Shown: positions 1 through 11,960 of the stretch, piece after piece | How positions within the stretch are numbered: position 1 is the first letter of the stretch | Layout of the letters: every line of letters starts with the position of its first letter | From: Opisthocomus hoazin | Lineage: Eukaryota; Chordata; Aves; Opisthocomiformes; Opisthocomidae | Assembly: GCF_030867145.1 (NCBI RefSeq) | Contig: NC_134419.1 | Span: 75,951,403 to 76,015,402, forward strand | Direction of reading: 5' to 3' | Length of the DNA: 64,000 bases | Notes under the pieces: model-generated | The model's database searches: none | What the model saw: the letters and a program-made list of their open reading frames with translations, nothing else | Told to the model about the DNA's origin: nothing | Translations under genes and position numbers: made by a program

Positions 1-90
1 CATCTTCTTAACTCCCTGCTCATTGCAGGGGGGTTGGACTAGGTGACCTTTAAAGGTCTCTTCCAACCCAAATCATTCTATGATTCTATG
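1..90 (+). mobile_element. CR1 LINE 3' end fragment, cut by window edge
   Basis: This is the extreme 3' end of a CR1 non-LTR retrotransposon. It shows the family's usual ending: a run of G followed by TTGGACTAGGTGACC, then a short GGTCTCTTCCAACCC segment, then the octamer ATTCTATG repeated. The 5' side is cut off by the window edge, so its full length is unknown. It carries no coding capacity here. Orientation is plus, as for most CR1 pieces in this window. Confidence 0.9.
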
Positions 91-304
91 CTATTCCTCA
101 ATAGATCTCCTCTCAAAAAAAATTAAGCAATTAAAAATAAAAGGTGCCATTTGAAGTTTTAAAATGTGACATTTGAAAATTGAATATACACGATCATGCA
201 GTCCATCTGTTTTGTATTTTATTATGCAGTGACATACAATGCAGCAGAATGTGGCATCATATCGGACAAGTACATGCTTACGGTAGAGTCGTTTATTTTA
301 ACTC

Positions 305-401
305 TTTCTGAGTGTTCATTTATTAATTTCTGAGTGTTCATTTCTTGATTTCTAAGTATTATTATTATTCTGAGTGTTCATTTCTTGATTTCTAAGTATT
401 A
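305..401. repeat. AT-rich tandem duplication, period about 34-40 bp
   Basis: The phrase TTCTGAGTGTTCATTT occurs three times in a row (from about 306, 328 and 368). The last two copies are near identical over about 34 bp and share the ending TTGATTTCTAAGTATTA. A short ATT run separates copies two and three. It looks like a local slippage or unequal-exchange duplication in AT-rich DNA. I see no coding content. Confidence 0.75.
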
Positions 402-2998
402 CAAACACATAGAAGTACCAGCATCCAAACTACATTTATGTTGCTAAAACTTCTCAGAGCTCTTGATTTAATCCTTCTCAGTTATGGGGCTGTGGAGTGA
501 AAACCAGAGAGGTAATAAACCTGCACTTTTGCACTAGTCTGAGCCTAAAGGCTCGATGTGGAGAAGATTTGACATTGAGCTTCAGCGCAGCACTGTGTAA
601 CTCACCCTTGTAGCGTCGGACAAACCAAAGACCAGAGCCGCAGACAGCCGCCTCCTTCCAAAGAACGTTTGCTTCTGCCCCATGACAGCGGCTAATTCAG
701 ACAGCGATGGTAGTGCGTTGATGGTGACGCAGAAATGGGGTTTTTGAGGTAAAAGTGCTGAAAACAGACTGCCCTGACAGTTTTTCAGTGGTTTAAGGCA
801 GCCCTCTAGAGACAGGAGAGAACACTGCACTGGGGATGCCAAACCGCAGCAGCAGAATGAGGGGTTGGCTCGGAAAGAACAAATAAGGTTCCAGGGTTTT
901 TTTGGGTTGATTCTTTTTTTTTTTATTATTTGGTTTTTTTTGCCTCAGTTTGGTGGGTTTTAATATTTTTGGGGGTGTTTTTCTTTTTTTTTAAACACAA
1001 AGCTGCTCCACTTAACTGAAAGATGGATTACAGTAAGTCTTTAATTCACAATTGTTCCCTCTTGTAGCACTTCCAAAATTTTGATTATACCGGTAAACAC
1101 ATTGTGTCAGTAAGACAGGCGAAGATGCAGTACAGCGATGATTTTTCCAGGTAGCAGACAGTTATTACTCAGAGAACAGGTTACCTGGGGTAGTGCTTGG
1201 CAGGAGCTCTGTGAACGAACTATCCACAGCACGTGGAAACACACAGGCATTCCAAATTATTTCAGTAAATTTTGGGTTAGATATTTCAGAAATATACAAG
1301 TTAAATTCTGCACCTGATTGGAAATTTGCACTTGAAGTGTTTCCTGTGTGATGCTGGCACTTGATGAGCTCTCTGGGCTGGGATATGTTGGAGCAATGGA
1401 CATGTCCTCATCACACTCACCTTTAACTTCCACGTGCTCCATCCTTTCTCACACCCCTATAGCTGCTGTATCCAAGATCTTTACAAACCATCCGGTCAGG
1501 CCTCAGTAAAACAGAGCTTCTGGCAAGGAAGAGAAGTTGGAGATGGAGGGTCTCTGTGGGATCTCTCTCCCGAGATCCCATCTGCCGCAGCTGGTATGTG
1601 AGATTTCCCCATCTGGTTCAGCCTACCTCAGATGGGCTCCCTACCCTGTGGGCTAGTGACGTGTGACCCTGGGAAAGCAGGTTTACTGAGAGAAAGCATG
1701 CAAATATCATATTTGAAACTTTGTTCTAGATTTTTCTTATCAGCAGTTTTCAAGCAAAATGTCATGCATGCGGTGTAAGAACCAGCCCATCCTTGTTTCT
1801 TGCCTCCTCTACTCCGAAACAGAAGAATCCATCTATCATCAGCTTGATTTCACAATAAAATGCAATCTTGTATGTTTGTAAATTCTCTTCAGGGTGGCTT
1901 TTGAAGGGAAATGCCCTCTTCTTAAGCACAGTAAAAAGAATCAGTAGATTATTGAACAAAAATGGCACAGTGTCAAAAACTTACAGTGCTTCCCATGTAA
2001 AATACCTTTCACTTAAACTCGGTAGTTGATAAATTAGTCAGTTCACAGGGAAAATCACTTCAGTCTTCGTTTTAACAGGAACTGGTGCTGAGTGTTGGCC
2101 CCACAGTGACATTTTTTTCTAGGATGGAGGAAACTGATTCTATTATCAATGGCAAAATTTGTGTACTGTTTCTTCATGTGATTTTGTTTGTACTTTTTTT
2201 TTGGCTAGCAGCCACAAACCATTAAATTCCCAAAAGAAGGTCCGAGACACTGCAGAGCGTCACATCCACCCTGCATGGATATCAGCTGGCATTTGCCTGT
2301 GAATTTAGTGAGTGTTCAGACAGAGCTTGCAACTGGGCTGTTGGTGTTTCACAACCTGCTGGATTAGCATCTTAATTTGCATTTGATCAATGAAAATGTC
2401 TTATGTCACGCTCAGTTTTGCAACCCAAACCCAGACCCTTGGGTATCCTGACAGTGAAAACGCAAGTATGACAGCAGCAGCCATGAAATGACTGCAACAA
2501 AGCAGAGCGTGTCCCCAGAAAGCTTTGTAACAGGTTCAGTTGGCTGGGAAAGCTATGAGTGTGCTTGAGTGACTGGAACGATGCTCTAGGAACATGTCTG
2601 GCAGGTTGGTGTCTTCTCTGTGCTCGTGGTGGGAAACTGGTCCTGAAAGTCTGAAATCTGACAGGCTTTCACATTTGCTTTGGGCATAAGAAATCTCTTT
2701 CAGCATGTTGGAGCCAAAGGTGTGGCCGGTGCAAAACCTTTGATCTGAGTAGCCCCAGAACCACTCTTGTTTTTTGGGCTCAACTCTGCTTGAAAATTAG
2801 GAAAACGCGGCACTCAGCTTGGGTTGCCATTTCGCGCGTGCCGTGCAGAATCAATCTGCTTCCCTTGGAGCAAGCAGATGTTGTGCTGTGTGCATCCAGA
2901 TGGATGACTGTTTCAAAGTGAGGTTTTATAAACAATGCTCCTTTTTTTAATTTGGAAAACAACTGTAATTTCTAATTGTTGCATATTTATTTGTTACA
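402..2998. other. Non-coding interval, no gene recognised
   Basis: No ORF here resembles a known protein and none is bounded by convincing splice signals. A T-rich low-complexity stretch lies at about 890-995. Four E-box hexamers (CANNTG) cluster at 1579-1634, next to a 9-bp-arm inverted repeat at 1557-1580. The rest is ordinary AT-rich intergenic DNA in which I see nothing further. Confidence 0.6.
1557..1634. promoter_or_regulatory. Possible E-box cluster beside a small inverted repeat
   Basis: An inverted repeat with perfect 9-bp arms (TGGGATCTC at 1557-1565 and GAGATCCCA at 1572-1580, 6-bp spacer) is followed by four E-boxes: CATCTG at 1579, CAGCTG at 1588, CATCTG at 1610 and CAGATG at 1629. 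CATCTG/CAGATG is the hexamer preferred by neuronal and muscle bHLH factors. Whether the cluster works is inference. Four E-boxes in 56 bp is more than expected by chance but not proof. Confidence 0.25.
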
Positions 2999-2999
2999 G

Positions 3000-3138
3000 G
3001 CTTGTTTACTTTGGTCCGCTTCTGGCAGAAAGAGTTGCAGTCACTGAAGTGAACAGAAATTATAAAAATGCATTCATGTCACCTGGGATAGCAGAGCAAT
3101 CTATGATTTATGACCCCTCTGTGTTGCAGAACTTGCTG
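3000..3138 (+). other. Exon-like block with acceptor, open frame and donor; identity unknown
   Basis: A pyrimidine-leaning stretch ending in TTTGTTACAG (AG at 2998-2999) leads into 139 bases followed by a donor-like CTG|GTAAGA (GT at 3139-3140). One frame is open across the block and encodes about 46 residues containing LVYFGPLLAERVAVTEV. I do not recognise this peptide. The block could be an exon of an unannotated transcript, a decayed exon or a chance combination. No partner exon was found nearby. Confidence 0.2.
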
Positions 3139-3140
3139 GT

Positions 3141-6100
3141 AAGAAGGGTAGCAACACTCCACCCGTCGTCAGCCCCCACTGCTGACTGCTTCCCCACGAC
3201 CACATCATGGTACCTCAGTCTTCGCTGAGCTCAGTCTCATCCAGCTGGGGTTTATTCAGCCCAAGTCAGGTACACCATCAGGTACACCTCAACCAGATGT
3301 GTAAGCAGCAGATACAGCTCCACAGACACACGAGATGTGTTGGCACTTGTTGATGGGGAGTGCAAAAGTGAAGGAGCATCCAATGAAACGCAGAGGCTGG
3401 TTTAAACCAAGCAAAAGGGGATATTCTTTCATCCAGCGCGTAGGTCATCCTTGCCACTAGGTGGATGCTCACAGCATGACCGGGTTCGAAAAAGTGTTTG
3501 GACAAGTTAATGAAAGAAAAATCCATTTGGTTATTTACATATGTAATCTATGTCTGACTCAGGAAGTCTCTAAATTTACTGATAACCAGGTTAGTGATTA
3601 CTCTGAAAGATTTCAGTATAAGTTGTCCTGCTCTTCCCTAAACATCTGCTGCGAGTCTCTACTAGAGAAGCAATAATAATATCAATAAACTTTGCCCTGA
3701 CGAAGTGCAGCTGTCCTTTTGTCCACATTCAATGAGGAAGGCCGGAAATGTTCAACATCACACAGAGCCACGTCCCAGCATCCCCCAAAACTTCATACAG
3801 ACCAAGTTCAGCAAGACATACAGGTCCCAGTGGTGTTCATTGCATAATTTTTTGCAAGCACTTGTACACCTGCTCACACAGCTTGAGGAGTCATAACTGT
3901 AGATCCTGAACACACAGGTTATATGTATTTAAATCAATGACTTCACTGAAGTTGGGATGCCTTTTAGGCACATTTTCATACCTTATAAGAGCATTAACAG
4001 AAAAGCTAAACAACCCTCCTTGCCAATGTACAGTCTATTTCTGTTGCCAGCCATTGCTGTTTTCCTGCTTGGCTCCTGATTTTTCATGTTGACACCTAAA
4101 ATGCCCCTAAAATACAACTTATCTGTGAAATTACAGTTATTGCAGCACCTTTCTTCCATGGGCAGGGAGACTGAGCTACTGGCGGCCTAAGATAACAGCC
4201 CGGTGTAATTTGGTTGTGCTTTTTTGATGCACTTGTATTCACCTCCCCTAACCCCATGCTAGCGTGATAAGCATAATCATTTTCTCCCTTGTACTATATT
4301 TTGGCCATATACTGGAATTTGATCCAACAGTCACCATTTGCTAAGGATAAGAAATGGCTTTAATGCCACACACCGACAACTGAATCCTATCAATTTTTCC
4401 CTGTTTCATTTCTTCCAACCACCCAACCAATTGGCTTGAGCAAGCAATTCAGAAAAAAAATAAATGTAATAGAGGTCCCTCTTTTCAGAAAGGTACTTCT
4501 GTCCAATTGCTTTCATCTTGAGAATACAGCTATGAGGTCTGTTTCAAGGGATGTCCTTCAGCAGGCAGCATGAATTGCAAAATTAGTCACACAAATGGCC
4601 TACCATATATAAAAATAACCAATATATCAACAGGACTGGAGCCAAGCAGCAGTTAAAATAACTACTAGATCAGTAACACTAAACTTACAACAGACAGATG
4701 CATCTGAAAAAGAAAAGCGCAGACCGTTTTTAGTTTGATTTATATTATTGCTTCATTTTTTATTCAAGATATGAAACATTCTGAAAAGGGAATGCTAGAA
4801 ATTGAAAAAGATTGCCATAACAAAAAGAAGTATGGTGTAAGTGTAAAATTGATGTGGGAATATGCTCATCAGAGACAGGATGCTGTGGCTGAGAAAAAAT
4901 TTGAGATAGTCTCTGTGGTGGAAGAGCCTTCTTAAAGGGATGCTGCGACGGCTGCTCATGCTGCATGCGACTTTGCTGTCTGCATTGCTGCTGCTTTGGG
5001 AGTAAGCCTTACCCTGCCAGTGCAGGCAGGAGTCAGCAGCTCCTTTTGAAGTTGAGCTGTATTTATTCACACTAGTTGTCCTGAAGTTTTGAAAGTGTTT
5101 ATTTGGAGAGTTCAGACAGGAGGATGCGGGGGTCTGAGTCAGGGAAGTAACAAGGTAATATGCACAGTTAAATGAAGGACCTTGCAATATGCTACGAACC
5201 TCTTGGCCCGTTCTGAAATCCCACTGCAAAACTTCCTAGATCAGCATATTTTTTCCTGTTTGCAGGGAAACAAGGTTGTTTTCTTCCAGCTCAAACACAT
5301 TTTCAAGATTCAATCAAGTTCACAGCTAAGAAATAAGGATAATCTCCCTGATAAATGAGGCTTGAGAAACCCAAGCTCAGCTCCCAGCTTCCTGCTGGAT
5401 TTCCTGCATCACCTCTTGATAACCCTGGTGAAAAAGTGCGGCTTTTACTAAACGCAGCTCTTCGTGCTGTAAGGGTGCCGGGGTGATCCTGGCCTGCTGG
5501 AAGGATGAGCAGAACACATCCCACAGACAGCTAGGGTGATGTGCTGCACGTTTGCTGGGCGTTGGAGGACGCTAGCTGCCTCTGAAAGCAAAGAAAGAAA
5601 TGGATGGGATGAAGGCCAATAACATGGATCTCTGGTATGTGTTACAGAAGATGAGACTAACCTTGTCTGCACAGCAGTAATGAGACTTAATGACAGCACA
5701 GTTACTAAAAGATGCATTTGATCTGCCTGAGAAGACACAGACTGAAATCCCACTCTGCTTAAAGTCATTAGCAAAATTCATGCTGACTTCAGCGAGGCCA
5801 GGGTTTCAGCTATACTCAGCGAATTAAATGACTCAAAAAATGCAAACATATTCTCCTAGGTAAAGACGAATAATTTATAAGTTATCCCTACCTGGACAAA
5901 ACTGAGTGGGACTAGATACCCCTTCATGTAGAAGACAAGTGCAAGTGAATGTAATGCAGGCTACAAAAACATTTGAGAAAATTCAGACCTAATAGGTCTT
6001 CAAAGCCCAAAGTGTTTTCGAGCTGTGCCCAAGGGTCAGTGAATCAACAGATTTCTCACCGGTGATTTAAACTGCGTGTGGAAGCATTCCTTTCTGAATT

Positions 6101-6680
6101 ACTAAGGATGCCTTCTGCAGCCGCGGGTTGATTCACCACTATGAATTTCCTGTAGCCCTAATACTAATTTCAGTACGTTTGCTGCTGTGCTGGCAGCTGC
6201 TAGGCTTACGGGAGAGCTGCTCATCCATTCCAGCTGGTTTTCGAGGGGTGAAGGCAGGTGCCCGCAGACATCTGTAAGAGGAGAAACACGCTTTCAGGGC
6301 TTTGATAGCTTTAATTGTGTGAAATATGTCAGTAATGTTTACTTAGCAATTAGTGAGGTTTACTTAGTGATTGGTAATGTTTAATTAGTTACGTCAGTAA
6401 GGACTCTGGAAACCAGGCTTCGCAGCTCCTGTGCTGCAGCGCTGAGCGCACAGAAGTCCTCGAAGGCAGCTGATGATTTATGAGACGGTGTTTGACCTAA
6501 GAGCTGGCAAGACATCCCTGGAGACCTCCTTTTTACTTCTGGGATCGTTCAGAGGCTGCCTGTATAACCTCTGATCAGCAACTCCATGCTTCTAAAAAAA
6601 ACTCTCAAGTTTCCGAGGATTTTGGAAAACGTCGCTTTACGCTTTTCTCCCCCCTTTAAGCTTTTTCTCCTCGCTTCACC
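3141..6680. other. Non-coding interval, no gene recognised
   Basis: The open frames here are short, overlap one another on both strands and look like chance. An imperfect internal repeat of the phrase GTTTACTTAG/GTTTAATTAG lies at about 6330-6392. Toward the right end the base composition shifts to C-rich on the plus strand as the CpG island begins. I see nothing else. Confidence 0.6.
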
Positions 6681-6689
6681 CCCATGGTT

Positions 6690-7090
6690 TCCCAGCCGGC
6701 CTGAGCTTCTCCCCCACCGTTTGCCCCACCGGGCCCCAGTCCAGGACCCTCTTCCCGCCTTCCCCGCCGCCCCCGCACCCCGCGCCGCCGCCACGCGGGG
6801 GGGCCGTCGAGCCGCCGACCGGCCCCGCATCGCCGGCACCGGCGAGTGCTTCTTCACCGCATCCTGCTTCAACGGCGAAGAACGAGCCCTTGGACCGGGC
6901 AGCCCCCGAGAGAAAACGCCGCGCATGTTTTTCCCCACCCGGGGCGGCTGGCGCGGGGCTCCGAAGCTCGGCAGCGGAGGGGGTTTGCGTGCGGGAGGAC
7001 CCGCTGCGTGCGGGCGCGGTGCTGGCGGAGAGATCGCGACCCTGCCCGCCCACGGCTATCCAAAAGGGAGAAACACCATCCACGGAAAGC
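6690..7090. promoter_or_regulatory. Orphan CpG island
   Basis: This stretch is very GC-rich in otherwise AT-rich surroundings. I counted about 48 CpG dinucleotides in 6741-7060, far above the depleted background elsewhere in the window. It contains a GC-box-like GGGGCGG near 6951 and no TATA box that I could place. Overlapping open frames run on both strands, as GC-rich DNA produces, and none looks like a known protein. CpG islands in birds usually mark promoters or developmental regulators, so this may be the start of an unannotated transcript. A CR1 fragment begins about 50 bp to the right. The direction of any transcription cannot be told from sequence. Confidence 0.75.
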
Positions 7091-7136
7091 TCGGGGTTTT
7101 CTTTTTTTTCCTCCTGAAAGGTTTTATCCTGCTGTG

Positions 7137-7673
7137 CCCTCTCGTGAGACCCCACCTGGAGTCCTGCGTCCAGCTCTGGAGCCCCCAACATAGGAAGGAC
7201 CTGGATGTGTTGGAGCGGGGCCAGATGAGGCCACAAAGATGATCAGAGGGCTGGAGCACCTCTTCTATGAGGACAGGCTGAGGGAGTTGGGGCTGTTCAG
7301 CCTGGAGAAGAGAAGGGTCCGGGGTGACCTTAGAGCAGCTGCCAGTGCCTGGAGGGGCCGACAGGAAGGATGGAGAGGGGCTTTTCACAAGGGTGTGTAG
7401 TGATAGGACAAGGGAGAATGGCTGTAAACTAGCAGAGGGCAGATTTAGATTGGATATTAGGAAGAAATTCTTCCCCATGAGGGTGGTGAAACACTGGCCC
7501 AGGTTGCCCAGAGAGGCTGTGGCTGCCCCCTCCCTGGCAGTGCTCAAGGCCAGGTTGGATGGAGCTCTGAGCAACCTGGTCTGGTGGGAGATGTCCCTGC
7601 TCATGGCAGGGGGTTGGAACCAGATGAGCTTTAAGGTCCCTTCCAACACAAACCATTCTGTGATTCTATGATT
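7137..7673 (+). mobile_element. CR1 LINE, 5'-truncated 3' part
   Basis: The segment corresponds to the last part of CR1 ORF2 and its 3' end. Landmarks in order are the cognate of CTGGAGTCCTGCGTCCAG, the phrase encoding GLEHL, the phrase encoding LFSLEKR near 7300, GGGTGGTGAAACACTGGCCC near 7480, and the octamer end ATTCTGTGATTCTATG at about 7655. Frameshifts interrupt the ORF, so it is inactive. It abuts the CpG island at 6,690-7,090, so an insertion next to an existing island is the likely history. Confidence 0.93.
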
Positions 7674-8430
7674 ACAGGTTGCTGCTTTTATGAGTTGTAT
7701 GCACTGCCGAGGCCAAGGTGCCACAGGGTAGATTGAAGGAATGAAAAAAAAAAGCATTCTCTACAGAGCTGCTTCCAGCTCCCGGGGCTTACAGGGGGGT
7801 GAAGAGCAGGCTCTGGCTTGGTTAAATCAGGGTTAGGTGCATAAATGCCTTGGAGAGTCTGGGAATTATTATTTAATGCTTCCTTTTAAGGAAAATACTA
7901 AGGGCGGGGGAATGAGTACCCTCCACGTCACATCCAAGGTTCTGCCTGTCTGTGGGCACAGGAGATGTCACAGAGTAGCCCAGCCTCTGTACCAGCCACA
8001 CCTTGGTGAAAATACGCCCTGGGTTCACATCGAACAGCCGGGGCAAGTATGGAGAAGATGTGTCACCCACCAAGAGAGGAAAACTGCTGCAGAGATGTGC
8101 ATGAAGGAAGTCAAAGTCACCAGGTTTATACCCTGGGTCGGGAGCTGGCTATCTGTCTCTGAGGGCTGTCAGGGGTATTCCCAAAACACTGGAGCTGCGT
8201 TTTGCCCTTCCTCCACACAGATCTGAAGGACATATCAGCACAGATGCAGTAGCAAAGGGCTGTGATGAACTTTGTGGCTGCTTCAGTCCGCATGAGCTAA
8301 GTAGGGTCAAGCTCATCAATACTTCTCTGATGATAGAATACATGGCATTCTTCCCCCACTTGTAAATGTCATGTGTCAGTCAAGCTCCTGCTCTAATCTG
8401 CTAGGGTTCCCGCCTGAGCTCCCAAGACAT
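7674..8430. other. Spacer between two CR1 copies
   Basis: There are about 750 bases between two plus-strand CR1 fragments. The longest open frame (7837-8226) has no recognisable domain and reads like chance translation. No splice-bounded exon, RNA gene or repeat was found. Confidence 0.55.
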
Positions 8431-8924
8431 TCTGGACTCCTCAATTCAAGAAAGATGAGGAACTGCTGGGGAGAGCCCAGCGGAGGACTACAAGGATGGT
8501 GAGGGGACTGGAGCATCTCTCCTACGAGGAGAGGCTGAGGGAGCTGGGCTTGTTCAGCCTGGAGAAGAGGAGACTGAGAGGGGACCTTAGAAATGCTTAC
8601 AAATATCTGCAGGGTGGGTGTCAGGAGGATGGGGCCAGACTCTTTTCAGTGGTGCCCAGCGACAGGACAAGGGGCAACGGGCACAAACTGAAGCAGAGGA
8701 AGTTCCATCTGAAGATGAGGAAGAACTTCTTCCCTCTGAGGGTGACGGAACCCTGGCCCAGGCTGCCCAGGGAGGCTGTGGAGTCTCCTTCTCTGGAGAT
8801 ATTCAAGACCCTCCTGGACAAGGTCCTGTGCAGCCTGCTCTGGGTGACCCTGCTTCGGCAGGGGTGTTGGACCAGATGACCCACAGAGGTCCCTTCCAAC
8901 CCCGACCATTCTGTGATTCTGTGA
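8431..8924 (+). mobile_element. CR1 LINE, 5'-truncated 3' part
   Basis: The fragment covers the final part of ORF2 and the 3' end. It encodes, with limited damage, the hallmarks [22 protein letters not shown] (split here as [11 protein letters not shown] and [11 protein letters not shown]), then [16 protein letters not shown] and PLRV. It ends in ATTCTGTGATTCTGTGA. The open frame at 8496-8879 is the remnant of the retrotransposon's polyprotein, not a host gene. It closely resembles the minus-strand copy at 53 kb and so probably belongs to the same subfamily. Confidence 0.95.
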
Positions 8925-11829
8925 CATTTTTCCAAAAATGACAGTCTTCATTCCCAAGTTTTGCACAGGACGCACATATTCACTGCGTGATGTAGTTGCA
9001 GAATTTACTGAATTACAAATGCTTTAAAAATGCATTTTAAATGAGATTTAAAAAATATCTCAATTATACCTGCTTTCAGTGTCTTTTATATTTCACTTCA
9101 CCATGACTTCATAAAGAATCATGACAACTGCTTTAATTTTGTAGAAGATTTACAGCAATACACCCTGCAGCGACTGCTGCGTTCCTGGGGTTACAGTCTC
9201 TTACAATTTTTTTTCTGTTCTTTATTGCTTCTGTGCAATTATTTCTTCTGTACAAGAGGATAACGGAGGGAGATATAAGCATATGAATGTTCCTGCGATT
9301 ACTTCTGATGGCTAAAATACTCTAAAGGGGATTTCTCAGCATTAGGAAATTCTCTAGCAACTTGCAGCAGCAATGAAGACCAGAGGATTTAAACCTCTTA
9401 GAAATGAGTGGCTGAGGCCAGAAAAATATACCCACCTAAAGATTCAGACAGCTGGGATTTACTAGGGGTGTACAGCTAAAACCACCCAGATCCCACATTT
9501 AGAGGTGGACTTGGAAACGAGCCTGGAGGCTTTTCTCAGGAATTTGGCATCAGAGGCAAATTGCTGACGAGGTTGTGGGTGCAGCAGTAGAGACAGACTC
9601 TGGATGTACAATATCAACTGAGAACTGCACCGCTAACTCACCGTACATAAACACGCTCCACCCAACAGATGACTCATTTTCCCAGCTCTCCGTATATGAT
9701 GCAACTTTGTATGTTCCTCGTTATTTCCCAGAACTCCTTATGAACAAAATTTTTTACTTTCTTCATTATTCAGACTTGCTGACACACTTTTTACCAGCAA
9801 ATATTCAGAACCCATTCTTATTTACTCACAAAATCAGGTCATACCTTCTTGGTTTGTCTTCTCCTTGATTCTGCTTTGGAGCTATAGTTTGGGCTGAGAA
9901 TTTCCAAATTAAAAAAAAAAAAAATCCATCCTAGAAAAACGCATGCAGACCAGGGCTGTTTTGGAATTGCAACATGTGTGGGGTTTTTTTCCTCAGCGAC
10001 AGAGGACCAGAGCCATGGAGAACACATTTCTATTGCCCACACAAGCTTTCAGTGAAATCACTTGTAGAATATACCGTAGAATCTTTCCCTTAGCAGCTAC
10101 TTGTATCAAATAGCTTGCAGATTAAATACTTTACCATGACTTTGTATTTTGGTAGTTTTTGTGATTAGTTCAGTTGTTAAACTCAACAATGTGCTGTCAA
10201 GATCAGCTGGAAGATTGAAGATGTGTTTCAGACACACCTTGTCCTCTGGCTATACAAATGTGTCTCCAGCATCAGCAAACGAAATGGCAGTGGCTTCAGT
10301 GAGTTTCCAGCGGGCTGAAAAAAGACAATACCCAGAACAATGTCTGAAACATTAATTAAAGTCTCTTTTTGAGGGGAGCCTGTGAAAAATAACTGTTTTT
10401 ACAAACAGCAGGCTTTTGAATCCAGCAATGGTGTACTTAGCATGAGCTAAGAAGAGAAGCTGCTACAAAACAGCAGCAACAGGCAAGAGTTATGACTCCT
10501 CTTTTCTGCATGAATGCTGAGATTTTGTTTCTGAACTGGACTGCCCTTTCCCTTCTCCTACACGATGTTTGCCACGGGTGTATGAAAACCAGGTTAAACA
10601 GGCCAGATCCCACCATGTATTAACCTCCTGTGCTTTCCCACACTTAGCAACAACAGGTAATAGTTAGACCGGCTTTATAGCTCCAAAAGCGGTGTGCTGA
10701 GAGGTAAGCTTTGCCGCTCACTGCAGCTTGTAGGTTTTACTGCTGGTGGCAAGATTTATTTGCTCAGATATGTGGTTCTTGATTTTATGTTTGCTGAAAG
10801 AAAAGTATTTAGAGCTATGAGTTCTGGCATCTCTTACTCAAAGGAATGGCAATTAATCCAGATGGTCATAGGCTGCTTATTATCTGTTATTAATTATTAC
10901 TCTGTGTCCTTTCCAAACCTATCTGGACGTTTGCAAGCACTCCCTACTATTATGAATGTTAATAACATCGGGCCTGATGTTGTTGGGGACGGCTCAAGGT
11001 CCTTTCTGACCCTGGTGCCTGGCAGTCTCTGAGTTACAACCCTTGTCTTGTCAGCTTTGAGGAGCATCAGAAGGGCTGTGCTGCTTCCACCTTCTCATAA
11101 CACACTCAAATCTGTGTGCTGATGCATGGATTATGATCAGATCTCATGTTCATGTTGGCCAATTTCAAGGCGCAGGAAGCTGTCCCTGACATTCAGCTGT
11201 CTAGATGTCCCATGCAGAATTTTGTTTCATTTTTCTCTGCAGCTGAAGGGAAGGTACCAAGCAGCACCCTATATGTGGGGGCATTACAGAGGATCCCCGT
11301 TCTCAGGCCAGGGGTATGTGCACTTTTTTGGTACCCAGCTGTGCTGGTAAGGAGGCCACCAGTGATAGCAGTTCACTGTCAGGGGTTACCATATCCACTG
11401 ATTAGCTGAGAATACAGTGATAACATGATAAAATCTGGGTCTATGAGGTAGTTTTTATCAGATCAGAGCAGAGGGGCTTTGCCTGAATCTGCAGCACAGG
11501 ATCTGGCTCCCTGGCAGGGACGATTTCACAGAACAGCCTTGTCTCTGCATTGAGGACACATCAGCATCTTCAGCTTTCTGCTGCTGAGCACCATTTCAGT
11601 CTCCAGAGGACAAACATGTTCTGAGCTCACAAAAATCCTCGGCATCATCAACATACGGGACTTGGAAAGTGGTAGCGAAAGGTGCAGGGGTGCAGCATGG
11701 GGATGGAGAAGGAGGAGCATTGTGTCCTGGCTGCTAGTACCACCTCCAGAGCAGAGCCCTTCTGATGAAGGTCTCCTGAGCTTGAGCTGGAGTTGTTTTG
11801 GGCATTTTTCCCAGCAATTTGTTAACGTC
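8925..11829. other. Non-coding interval, no gene recognised
   Basis: AT-rich intergenic DNA with scattered short open frames (for example 9575-9868 and 10694-11032). None of these has a domain I recognise or conserved-looking splice borders. A poly-A run lies near 9909-9924. I see nothing else to annotate. Confidence 0.55.
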
Positions 11830-11960
11830 CCCAGCACTGGAGGTATTCAAGATGCGATTGGACCGGGAGCTAGATAATCTCATGTAGGCTCCCTTTCCCA
11901 AGAAATGTTGGACCAGATGATCTTTCGAGGTCACTCCCCCCCTGGGCTGTTCTATGATCT
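11830..11960 (+). mobile_element. Degraded CR1 3' end
   Basis: The order CACTGGAGGTATTCAAGATG, a diverged middle, TTGGACCAGATGATCTTT, GAGGTC and TTCTATGATCTCTG follows the 3' terminal part of CR1. It is more diverged than the other copies, with the terminal octamer present only once and mutated. It is likely an older insertion. Confidence 0.7.

Noticed and set aside
3481..3492. tRNA B-box-like GGGTTCGAA
   Set aside because: It lacks the following CC, an A-box at the right distance and any cloverleaf pairing.
4795..5229. 144-residue minus-strand frame
   Set aside because: No domain, no splice or promoter context, and overlapped by unrelated frames on both strands.
6586..7242. 218-residue plus-strand frame and 186-residue minus-strand frame over the CpG island
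   Set aside because: Both strands are open at once, as is common in GC-rich DNA with few stop codons. The peptides are Pro/Arg/Ala-rich without a domain, and the plus-strand frame runs into CR1.
8496..8879. 127-residue frame that could be read as a host gene
   Set aside because: It is the decayed C-terminal part of CR1 ORF2.
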